In this document: one piece after another, positions 42,008 to 49,527 of the stretch
Numbering within the stretch: the stretch's first letter is position 1
How the letters are laid out: the number at the start of each line of letters is the position of its first letter
DNA from: Lysobacter_L cavernae
GTDB lineage: Bacteria; Pseudomonadota; Gammaproteobacteria; Xanthomonadales; Xanthomonadaceae
Direction: 5' to 3'
DNA: 64,000 bases
NCBI RefSeq assembly: GCF_042648505.1
Contig: NZ_JBHRXK010000003.1
Span: 124,001 to 188,000 of the forward strand
Notes under the pieces: model-generated
Told to the model about the DNA's origin: nothing
Database searches by the model: none
Seen by the model: the letters and a program-made list of their open reading frames with translations, nothing else
Translations under genes and position numbers: made by a program

Positions 42008-43333
42008 ATGACCGCGAGCCACGACGAAAGCACGCCGGCGGGACGTGTCCACGGCGGCGAGTGGAACGCGGTCATCCTGTCGTTTACCTACTTCTTTTGC
42101 ATCCTGGCGGCGTATTACGTGATCCGGCCGGTGCGCGAGCAGCTCTTGGCCGCGGTCGGTTCGACCCAGCTGCCCTGGTTCTATGCCGCCACCTTCGTCG
42201 CCACCCTGGCCTTGACGCCGGTGTTTGCCGGCCTGGTGGCCCGCTATCCGCGCCGGGTCGTGGTGCCGGTGGTATACGGCTTCTTCATCGCCTGCCTGTT
42301 GGCCTTCATCCCTTTGTTCACCCACCAGGGCCTGCTGAGCCCGCGTGCGCTGGGCACGGTGTTCTTCGTCTGGGTGAGCGTGTTCAACCTGTTCGTGGTG
42401 TCGGTGTTCTGGAGCTTCATGGCCGACATCTGGAACGAGGATCAATCCCGGCGGCTGTTCCCGATCATCGCCGTGGCCGGCACCGCCGGGGCGGTGACCG
42501 GTCCGATCTTGACGCGCAGCCTGGTCGACGTGATCGGCGTGGCGCCATTGCTGGTGGTGTCGGCATCGCTGCTGGGCATTGCCGTGGCCTGCATCGTGCT
42601 GCTGGGGCGCTGGGCGCGTGTCCACGGCGCACGACGGCACGATGCCGGGCACGAGGCAGCCGTCGGTGGCGGCATGCTCGACGGGCTCAAGCAGATCTTC
42701 GGCAACCCGTTCATGCGTGGCATGGCGGTGCTGTTATTGCTTGCGGACGGGATCGGCACCGTCAACTACGCGCTGGTGGCCGATTACTCCGGCGCCACGT
42801 TCACCGATGCGGTCTCGCGCACGCGCTTCGCCGCTAATGTCGACCTGGCCGCCAATACGTTGACGGCGATCACCCAGATCACGCTCACGCGCTGGTTGCT
42901 GCCACGCAAAGGCCCCGGCGCCGTGATCCTGGTCTGGGCGACGGTGAGCATTGCCGTGCTCGCGGTGGTGGTTTTTTCCGCCGACCCGCACGCGCCGCTG
43001 ATCGGTTCGATGCCGTCGGTGGCGATTGCCCTGATCGTCAGCCGCGGGCTGGCGTACGGCATGGCCGAACCGGCACGCCACAGCCTGTTCACCCGCGTGC
43101 CGCGCAGCGTGCGCTACAAGGGCCAGAACGCCGTGGACACGGCGGTGTGGCGCTTCGGCGATACCGCCATCGCCGTGGCCATGAACGGGCTGCGTTCGCT
43201 CGGCGTGGTGACGGCGGGCTTCGCCGGGCTGAGTGCGTTGGCGGCGCTGGCCGCGGCGGGCATCGGCTGGCGGCTTGCGCGCAGGGTCGACAGTGATGGG
43301 CTGGTGACCAAGACTCCGGGCGCGGCATCGTGA
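42008..43333 (+). CDS. MFS-type transporter of the ATP/ADP carrier (Tlc-like) family
   Basis: 441 residues with about 11-12 hydrophobic helices. The N-terminal VILSFTYFFCILAAYYVIRPVRE resembles Tlc-type nucleotide carriers, where the (Y/F)xxR(P)xRE region is conserved. Other matching blocks are VFNLFVVSVFWSFMADIW and RLFPIIAVAG. The ATG at 42008 follows GGAGCAGG. In intracellular bacteria such carriers import host ATP. In a free-living Xanthomonad the substrate may differ. Family moderately sure, role unknown. Confidence 0.72.
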   Translation: MTASHDESTPAGRVHGGEWNAVILSFTYFFCILAAYYVIRPVREQLLAAVGSTQLPWFYAATFVATLALTPVFAGLVARYPRRVVVPVVYGFFIACLLAFIPLFTHQGLLSPRALGTVFFVWVSVFNLFVVSVFWSFMADIWNEDQSRRLFPIIAVAGTAGAVTGPILTRSLVDVIGVAPLLVVSASLLGIAVACIVLLGRWARVHGARRHDAGHEAAVGGGMLDGLKQIFGNPFMRGMAVLLLLADGIGTVNYALVADYSGATFTDAVSRTRFAANVDLAANTLTAITQITLTRWLLPRKGPGAVILVWATVSIAVLAVVVFSADPHAPLIGSMPSVAIALIVSRGLAYGMAEPARHSLFTRVPRSVRYKGQNAVDTAVWRFGDTAIAVAMNGLRSLGVVTAGFAGLSALAALAAAGIGWRLARRVDSDGLVTKTPGAAS

Positions 43334-43458
43334 GATGTCGCGTCCTCGTTTTGCAGGGCGCTATGGAGTGCGGTATCGCGAACACCAGGTGCCGGACCAC
43401 CGCCACCTCCTGTACGTGCGGCGCTGCTGGTCGTCGTAGCGGTCCTGTTCGCCTGAGC

Positions 43459-43485
43459 TGTCGATTCCCGGTGCCCGGGATCGAC
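43459..43485 (+). promoter_or_regulatory. ECF42-type promoter of the first DGPF gene
   Basis: TGTCGA, exactly 17 bases, then CGAC. As I recall, ECF42 sigma factors recognise TGTCGA at -35 and CG(A/T)C at -10. Start would be near 43492, with the gene at 43527. The spacer also forms a palindrome TGTCGATTCCCGG/CCCGGGATCGACA, so a terminator for the upstream transporter is an alternative reading. Confidence 0.75.
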
Positions 43486-43526
43486 AAGCCGGTATGCGAC
43501 CAAGAGGTCATTGCCGTGGAGGCGTC

Positions 43527-43883
43527 ATGAACTACCTGTGCCTGGTCCACTTCGAGAAGGGGCGAATGGACACGTTGTCCGGATCCGAGCTCGATGCGCT
43601 GGTCGAAGAATCGCAGGCCTTCGACGAACAACTGCGCCAGGCCGGGGTACTGGTTGCGGCGGATCCGCTGCTGCCGCCGGAGTCGGCAACCATCGTGCGG
43701 GTGCGAAACGGCCGGCTGTCGATCACCGACGGCCCGTTCGTCGAGACGCAGGAGCAACTGGGCGGCTTCCTGCTGTTGGACGTGCGCGACCTCAACGATG
43801 CCCTGCAGATCGCCGCCAAGGTCCCGGTGGCGCGTTACGGCACGATCGAGGTCCGGACGATCGGCCTGGCCCGCTCGGCCTGA
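43527..43883 (+). CDS. DGPF-domain protein 1 (YCII-related)
   Basis: 118 residues. Contains ITDGPFVETQEQLGGFLLLDV, the DGPF signature, in a YciI-like alpha/beta fold. The start at 43527 follows GGAGG. Such proteins are the standard genomic partners of ECF42 sigma factors. Their biochemical role is unresolved. It is followed by a second paralog and the sigma gene. Confidence 0.93.
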   Translation: MNYLCLVHFEKGRMDTLSGSELDALVEESQAFDEQLRQAGVLVAADPLLPPESATIVRVRNGRLSITDGPFVETQEQLGGFLLLDVRDLNDALQIAAKVPVARYGTIEVRTIGLARSA

Positions 43884-43886
43884 GAC

Positions 43887-43913
43887 TGTCGATCCAGCCC
43901 GCCTCACGACGAC
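43887..43913 (+). promoter_or_regulatory. ECF42-type promoter of the second DGPF gene
   Basis: TGTCGA, exactly 17 bases, then CGAC, the same pattern as at 43459 and starting 3 bp after the first gene's stop codon. The two spacers share no sequence, so the match is in the hexamer and tetramer only. A strong Shine-Dalgarno (AGGAGG) and ATG follow. Confidence 0.75.
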
Positions 43914-43947
43914 CAGGCAAGCAAACCAACGCCACCAGGAGGACGCC

Positions 43948-44304
43948 ATGAAATACCTGTGCCTGTTCTACGACGACGAAAGCCTGTTCGACGCCATGCC
44001 CAAGGGCGAGTTCGACTCGGTGCTGGGGGAGTACTTCGCGGTCGACGACGACCTGCGGCGCGCCGGCCGGATGCTGGGCGGGGAAGCGCTGCAGCCGGCC
44101 CGTTCGGCCACGCTGTTGCGCGTACGCGACGGGCGGACGTCGCTTACCGATGGTCCCTATATGGAAACCAAGGAGCAACTCGGGGGCTTCATGCTGATCG
44201 ACGCCAAGGATCTTGATGAAGCCGTGGCCGTCATGTCGCGGATCCCCTCGGCCCGGCTGGGCTGCATCGAGGTGCGGCCGGTGCTGGAGTTCGAGAGGCC
44301 CTGA
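43948..44304 (+). CDS. DGPF-domain protein 2 (YCII-related)
   Basis: 118 residues, paralog of the gene before it. The signature reads LTDGPYMETKEQLGGFMLID, with Tyr for Phe. It begins MKYLCLFYDDE. It lies 6 bp before the sigma gene. Identical length and shared motifs indicate tandem duplication. Confidence 0.93.
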   Translation: MKYLCLFYDDESLFDAMPKGEFDSVLGEYFAVDDDLRRAGRMLGGEALQPARSATLLRVRDGRTSLTDGPYMETKEQLGGFMLIDAKDLDEAVAVMSRIPSARLGCIEVRPVLEFERP

Positions 44305-44310
44305 ACGGCA

Positions 44311-45570
44311 ATGCTCGACACCGCCGACGCCGACGCGATCCGCGCACAGGTCGAAACGCTGTACCGCAGTCAGTCGCGTCGCGTGCTGGCCACGCTGATC
44401 CGTCTGCTGGGCGATTTCGATCTGGCCGAAGAAGCGCTGCACGATGCCTTTCGCGCCGCCATCGAACAATGGCCACGCGAAGGCGTTCCCGCGCAGCCGC
44501 GGGCCTGGCTGGTCTCGGCCGGGCGCTTCCGTGCCATCGACGGCCTGCGCCGCCGCGCGCGTTTTGACGCATCGCTGACCGCCATCGCCGAGCAGCTCTA
44601 CACAGGCGCCGATTCCAACGATGAGGAACTGGAAGACGATCGGTTGCGCCTGATCTTCACCTGCTGCCATCCGGCCTTGCCGCCCGATGCGCAGGTGGCG
44701 TTGACGCTGCGCGAGGTGTGCGACCTGACCACCGAAGAAATCGCGCGCGCCTTCCTGGTTACGCCGCCGACGGTCGCCCAGCGCATCGTCCGCGCCAAGG
44801 CCAAGATCCGCGACGCGAAGATTCCATACCGGGTGCCCGCGCGCGTCGAACTGCCGCAGCGCCTGGATTCGGTGCTGCAGGTGGTCTACCTGGTGTTCAA
44901 CGAGGGCTATGCGGCTTCCAGCGGCGACTCGGTGACCCGTCACGACCTGTCGATGGAGTCCATCCGGATCGGGCGCCTGCTGGCGGAGCTGTTGCCCGAT
45001 CCGGAGGTGCTGGGGCTGCTTGCCCTGATGCTGTTGCACGACTCGCGCCGTCACGCGCGCGTCAGCGAGGAAGGCGAACTGGTCTTGCTTGACGACCAGG
45101 ACCGGCGTCTGTGGGATCGCAAGCGCATCGACGAGGGCGTCGCGCTGGTGCGGCGTGTGCTGGCCTCGCGCCGTTTCGGGCCCTACAGCCTGCAGGCGGC
45201 CATTGCCGCCGTGCATGCCGAAGCGGCCACGCCGGCCGACACCGACTGGGCACAGATCGTGGCCCTCTACGACCTGCTGCTGCGCGCCGATCCTTCGCCG
45301 GTGGTTGAGCTCAACCGTGCCGCGGCTGTGGCGATGCGCGACGGTCCGCAGGCCGGTCTTGCGCTCATCGACGCCATCCTCGCGCGCGACGAGTTGCAGC
45401 AGTACGCGCTGGCGCATTCGGCGCGGGCTGAGTTGTGCCGGCGGCTGGGTCGCTTCGAGGCGGCGCGTGCCGGCTACGAACGGGCGTTGGCGTTGACCCG
45501 GCAGGAGCCACAACGCCGCTTTATCGAGCGGCGCCTGCGCGAACTGTCGGTCCGGCCACATGGTGTCTGA
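44311..45570 (+). CDS. ECF42-group RNA polymerase sigma factor
   Basis: 419 residues, more than twice a normal ECF factor. The N-terminal third has region 2 (LLGDFDLAEEALHDAF) and region 4 (LREVCDLTTEEIARAFLVTPPTVAQRIVRAK). The C-terminal ~230 residues form a helical, TPR-like extension (NEGYAASSGDS, DPSPVVELNRAAAVA) that is typical of ECF42 and needed for its activity. No anti-sigma gene is present; DGPF partners precede it instead. Probably self-amplifying through the upstream promoters. Confidence 0.93.
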   Translation: MLDTADADAIRAQVETLYRSQSRRVLATLIRLLGDFDLAEEALHDAFRAAIEQWPREGVPAQPRAWLVSAGRFRAIDGLRRRARFDASLTAIAEQLYTGADSNDEELEDDRLRLIFTCCHPALPPDAQVALTLREVCDLTTEEIARAFLVTPPTVAQRIVRAKAKIRDAKIPYRVPARVELPQRLDSVLQVVYLVFNEGYAASSGDSVTRHDLSMESIRIGRLLAELLPDPEVLGLLALMLLHDSRRHARVSEEGELVLLDDQDRRLWDRKRIDEGVALVRRVLASRRFGPYSLQAAIAAVHAEAATPADTDWAQIVALYDLLLRADPSPVVELNRAAAVAMRDGPQAGLALIDAILARDELQQYALAHSARAELCRRLGRFEAARAGYERALALTRQEPQRRFIERRLRELSVRPHGV

Positions 45571-45646
45571 ACGGTCATTCCGGGCGCAGCGAGGGGTTTT
45601 CCCGGCAATGCGACAGCCATTGCGGCCTCCGCATCGTGCTCCCAGC

Positions 45647-46114
45647 CTATCGCTTCGGTGACACCCACATCGCGATGCGCGCACGGAACACCGTGTCGCC
45701 CGCTGCGTCGGTGACGGCGACGCTGACCGGCAGGTCGTAGCCGTTGGCGGCCTCGACCACCGCGATGTCCGGCGTGGCGACGCCGTGCAGCGTACCGACG
45801 GCCTTCTTCAGGTATTCCACGGTCATGCCCTTGGGAATCCAGCGCATGCTCGCGGGGATCGTCGCGTCGGTCATGATGCCGGCGCTGAGTTCGGCCAGGT
45901 TGCACAGTGCGATCGCATGCACCGTGCCGATGTGGTTGTGGACGCGACGGCGGTCGTGGATGCGGACCTCGCAGCGACCGGGCGCCAGCGACACAACGAG
46001 TGGCGCGATCGTGGCGAAGTACGGCGCCTTGAAGCACACCGCGCGTGAGAACAGCCAGTGGCCGGCGGGCCAGCGGGTCAGTCGGCGATACAGGGACAGT
46101 ACGGAAACCGACAT
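45647..46114 (-). CDS. Hotdog-fold protein (DUF4442, thioesterase-like)
   Basis: 155 residues. The block HNHIGTVHAIALCNLAELSAG is the hotdog helix with the HIGTxHA pattern of DUF4442. No signal peptide. It follows fadE on the same strand with a terminator hairpin between. Acyl-CoA thioester hydrolysis is the likely role, but the substrate is unknown. Confidence 0.85.
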   Translation of the reverse strand: MSVSVLSLYRRLTRWPAGHWLFSRAVCFKAPYFATIAPLVVSLAPGRCEVRIHDRRRVHNHIGTVHAIALCNLAELSAGIMTDATIPASMRWIPKGMTVEYLKKAVGTLHGVATPDIAVVEAANGYDLPVSVAVTDAAGDTVFRARIAMWVSPKR

Positions 46115-46146
46115 CGGCGCAACTCCCGGACGACAGGCTGGAAACG

Positions 46147-46173
46147 ACGACGGCGGGTCTGGCCCGCCGTCGT
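46147..46173 (-). terminator. Terminator downstream of fadE
   Basis: ACGACGGCGGG and CCCGCCGTCGT pair perfectly over 5 bases. On the minus strand CGTTTCC follows, a weak T-run. It lies 22 bp past fadE. Confidence 0.7.
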
Positions 46174-46194
46174 GGTGATCCCTTCGGTGCGACC

Positions 46195-48663
46195 TCAGGC
46201 CGCGGCGCGATCGGCACCGGCGTCATGCCGGTAGCCGGCCGAGCGCAGCTCCTGCGCGTCGAAGTCGTCAACGCTGATCGCGTCGATGGTCATCACGCGC
46301 AGCTCTTCCAGCTGCTTGCGCTCGTCGGCGGTGATCCAGCCCTCGCGCACGCCCTCGTCCAGCTGCGAAGCGAAATCGTGCGCCTCGATGTCGCTGTTCT
46401 TGAGCGCCTTGAGGAACTTGCGCTCCACCGGCTCGGCCAGGATGGCCTTGGGCAGATAGCTGTTGATGCGGCCGGCCGGGTTGTTCTCACACGGCGTGGT
46501 GAACACGCCGACGGCAAGGCGGTCACGCGCCTCGTTGGGCGACATCAGCAAGGAAGCGACCTTGTGGCCAAGGCGGTCGCTGGGGTACTGCGCGCGGCGA
46601 CCGAGCGGGAACACCAGCGCCCACAGCAGCCAGCCGACCGGGCGAAATGGGAAGTTGCGCAGCGCACCAGACAGCGCCTTCTCGATCTTGAAGGTGGCGT
46701 TGTGGATCGACCACGCCAGCAGCGGCTGGTCGGCGGCCGGGCGGCCCTCGTCCTCGTAACGCTTGAGCAGGGCGCTGGCGATGTACAGGTTGCTGAGCAC
46801 GTCGCCCAGGCGCCCCGACAGCGACTCCTTGAATTTCAGCTTGCCGCCGAGCAGCAGCATCGAGGTGTCCGCGCACAGTGCCAGCGCCGCCGAATAGCGG
46901 TTGAGCTTGCGGTAGTAGCGGCGCGTGTAGGCGTCGCCCGGCGCGGCGCCGAGCTTGGCCGAGCTCAGGCCGAACCAAAGAGCGCGGACAGCATTCGAGA
47001 TGGCGAAACCGATGTGGCCGAACAGGTTCTTGTCGAACTCGCGCAGGCGCTCGTCCGGATCGGGCAGCGTCGTCGCCTTCATTTCCTTGAGCACCCACGG
47101 ATGGCACAGGATCGCGCCCTGGCCGAAGATCATCAGCGAGCGCGTCATGATGTTGGCGCCCTCGACCGTGATCATGATCGGCGCGGCCTGCCAGTTGCGG
47201 CCGGCGAAGTTGCGCGGGCCGAGGATGATGCCCTTGCCGCCGAGGATGTCCATCACGTCGGTGGCGACTTCGCGGCCCATCTCGGTGCAGTGGTACTTGG
47301 AGATGGTCGACGGCACCGCCGGCAGTTCTCCGCGCGCGACCGCCGCGGCCGAAGCCTCGGCCAGCGCACTGATGGTGTAGGCGTTGCCGCCGATGCGGGC
47401 CAGCGCCTCCTCGACACCCTCGAAGCGGCCGATCGACAGGCCGAACTGCTTGCGGATGCGGGCATAAGCGCCGGTGGCGATCGCCCCCATCTTGGAGCCG
47501 CCGCTGGCGGTGGAGGGCAGGGTGATCGAGCGGCCGATCGACAGGCACTCCACCAGCATCTGCCAGCCCTTGCCGGCGTAGGCTTCGCCGCCGATCAGTT
47601 GGCTCAGCGGGATGAACACGTCCTTGCCGCGGATCGGGCCGTTCTGGAACGGGCTGTTGAGCGGCATCGCGCGGCGGCCGATCTCGACGCCGGCGGTGTC
47701 ACGCGGCAGCAGCGCCAGGGTGATGCCGATGTCCTGCTTGTCGCCGATCAGGCCGTCCGGGTCGTACATGCGGAAGGCCAGGCCGATCAGCGAGGCGACC
47801 GGGGCGAGGGTGATGTAACGCTTGTCGAAGGTCAGCTTGACGCCGACCACGCGCGCGCCGTTCCACTCGCCGGTGGTGACGATGCCGAAGTCGGGGATCG
47901 AGGTGGCATCGGAGCCGGCCCACGGACCGGTCAGGCCGAAGCAGGGCACCTCACGGCCGTCGGCCAGGCGCGGCAGGTAGTGGTCCTTCTGTTCCTGGGT
48001 GCCGTAGTGCATCAGCAGCTCGGCCGGACCGAGCGAGTTCGGTACGCCGACGGTGGAGCTGACCACCGAGGAGATCGACGCCAGTTTCTGGATCACCTTG
48101 TGGTTGCCCAGTGCGGTGAAGCCCAGACCGCCGTACTCCTTCGGCACGATCATGCCGAAGAACTTGTTCTTCTTGATGAAGTCCCACAGCGCCGGCGACA
48201 GGTCGGCGTCGACGTGGGTGATCTGCCAGTCGTTGATCATCTTGCACAGCTCTTCGACCGGGCCGTCGAGGAAGGCCTGCTCGTCGGCGCGCAGCGTCGG
48301 CTTGGGCTGGTGGTGCAGCACGTCCCAGTCGGGCTTGCCGGAGAACAGCTGGCCTTCCCAGCCGACCGTGCCGGCTTCCAGTGCGACGCGCTCGGTTTCA
48401 GACAGCGGCGGCAGGATCTTGGTGTAGAAGCCCAGCAGCGGCTTGGTGATGAACGGCAGACGGATCTGCGGCAGCAGCAGCGGCACCGCGATCAGCGCGG
48501 TGACCACGCCGGCGGCGACGGTGGCCGCGCCGCTGGCGCCGAGCAGCCAGCAGGCGACCAGCACGGTCGCGGTCAACGCCGCCCAGACCGGCAGGCGCAG
48601 CCGGTGGTAGGCGGCGATCGCGCCGATCAGCAGGAAGGCAATAAACGGAATCGCGATACTCAT
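46195..48663 (-). CDS. fadE: Acyl-CoA dehydrogenase, long FadE type
   Basis: 822 residues, matching proteobacterial FadE (~815). Two or three N-terminal membrane helices (IPFIAFLLIGAIAAYH; LTATVLVACWLLGAS), then the acyl-CoA dehydrogenase core (FFGMIVPKEYGGLGF, CFGLTGPWAGSD) and the FadE-specific C-terminal domain. It catalyses the first step of beta-oxidation at the inner membrane. A divergent TetR gene and palindromes occupy the 215-bp gap, suggesting fatty-acid-responsive repression. Confidence 0.97.
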   Translation of the reverse strand: MSIAIPFIAFLLIGAIAAYHRLRLPVWAALTATVLVACWLLGASGAATVAAGVVTALIAVPLLLPQIRLPFITKPLLGFYTKILPPLSETERVALEAGTVGWEGQLFSGKPDWDVLHHQPKPTLRADEQAFLDGPVEELCKMINDWQITHVDADLSPALWDFIKKNKFFGMIVPKEYGGLGFTALGNHKVIQKLASISSVVSSTVGVPNSLGPAELLMHYGTQEQKDHYLPRLADGREVPCFGLTGPWAGSDATSIPDFGIVTTGEWNGARVVGVKLTFDKRYITLAPVASLIGLAFRMYDPDGLIGDKQDIGITLALLPRDTAGVEIGRRAMPLNSPFQNGPIRGKDVFIPLSQLIGGEAYAGKGWQMLVECLSIGRSITLPSTASGGSKMGAIATGAYARIRKQFGLSIGRFEGVEEALARIGGNAYTISALAEASAAAVARGELPAVPSTISKYHCTEMGREVATDVMDILGGKGIILGPRNFAGRNWQAAPIMITVEGANIMTRSLMIFGQGAILCHPWVLKEMKATTLPDPDERLREFDKNLFGHIGFAISNAVRALWFGLSSAKLGAAPGDAYTRRYYRKLNRYSAALALCADTSMLLLGGKLKFKESLSGRLGDVLSNLYIASALLKRYEDEGRPAADQPLLAWSIHNATFKIEKALSGALRNFPFRPVGWLLWALVFPLGRRAQYPSDRLGHKVASLLMSPNEARDRLAVGVFTTPCENNPAGRINSYLPKAILAEPVERKFLKALKNSDIEAHDFASQLDEGVREGWITADERKQLEELRVMTIDAISVDDFDAQELRSAGYRHDAGADRAAA

Positions 48664-48769
48664 GACGACGCTCCAGCGGCGATGCGGCGATGACGACAGG
48701 CTAATGGAGAAGGTGTGATGTCAGGCGTGTGGTGGCCGGGCCATTCAAACGACTGCATCAAGCATCCAA

Positions 48770-48785
48770 CATACGCACGAGTATG
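48770..48785. promoter_or_regulatory. Palindrome 1 between fadE and the TetR gene
   Basis: CATACGCACGAGTATG: perfect 5-bp arms around 6 bases. It is a candidate TetR operator 107 bp from fadE. Confidence 0.5.
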
Positions 48786-48836
48786 GTAAGCTGTTCCGGC
48801 GCTGTCAACCACGTTCAGCCAGCCCCGATGATCGCG

Positions 48837-48862
48837 CATACTGTTCCCGCCGGTGGCGTATG
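48837..48862. promoter_or_regulatory. Palindrome 2 between fadE and the TetR gene
   Basis: The same CATAC and GTATG arms as palindrome 1, here 16 bases apart, ending 17 bp before the TetR start. It may serve autoregulation. Confidence 0.4.
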
Positions 48863-48878
48863 GTTAAACTTGTCGCCC

Positions 48879-49484
48879 ATGAGCCAGAGTGCGCAAACCA
48901 AGCCCTCCCGTACCGGTCCAGAGCGGACCGGCCGTCTCAGTGCGGACGATTGGGCGCAGGCCGCGCTCGACCTGATCGCCGAGCAGGGCGTGGCCGCGGT
49001 GGCAGTCGAGCCGCTGGCGCGCCGCCTCGGCGTGACCAAGGGCAGCTTCTATTGGCACTTCCCATCGCGCGACGCACTGCTGGTCGCCGCGCTGGAGCGC
49101 TGGGAGAAGGTCGAACAGGAGACCGTGTTTGGCCAGCTCGAACCGATCTCCGACCCGCGCGAACGCCTGCGTGCTCTGTTCAACCTGGTCGCGCACGAGT
49201 TCAAGTCGCACGTCATCTATTCCGAGCTGCTCAAGGCGCTCGACCACCCCGCCGTGCAGCCGGTGATCGGCCGCGTCTCCGAACGCCGCATGGATTACCT
49301 GACCGCGTCGTTCCGCCAAGCCGGCTTGAACCGCACCGACGCCCAGCACCGCGCCCGTCTGCTCTACGCCGCTTACGTCGGCTTCCTGCAGCTCAACCTG
49401 CAGCTGCACCAGGCGCGCATGCAACACGACGAATTCGAGGCCTATGTCGAGCACATGATGGCCACGCTGATCCCGTCTTCCTGA
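48879..49484 (+). CDS. TetR/AcrR-family regulator
   Basis: 201 residues. N-terminal HTH in ALDLIAEQGVAAVAVEPLARRLGVTKGSFYWHFPSRDALL, the classic TetR pattern. The C-terminal ligand domain is all-helical. I start at MSQSAQT (48879); the longer upstream frame crosses the operator palindromes. Divergent placement to fadE suggests it senses acyl-CoA and represses fadE, by analogy with PsrA/FadR-type repressors. Confidence 0.9.
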   Translation: MSQSAQTKPSRTGPERTGRLSADDWAQAALDLIAEQGVAAVAVEPLARRLGVTKGSFYWHFPSRDALLVAALERWEKVEQETVFGQLEPISDPRERLRALFNLVAHEFKSHVIYSELLKALDHPAVQPVIGRVSERRMDYLTASFRQAGLNRTDAQHRARLLYAAYVGFLQLNLQLHQARMQHDEFEAYVEHMMATLIPSS

Positions 49485-49527
49485 TTTTCTTTTGCTTACA
49501 GCCGGCCCGGGCTGGAGGATGTTTGCC

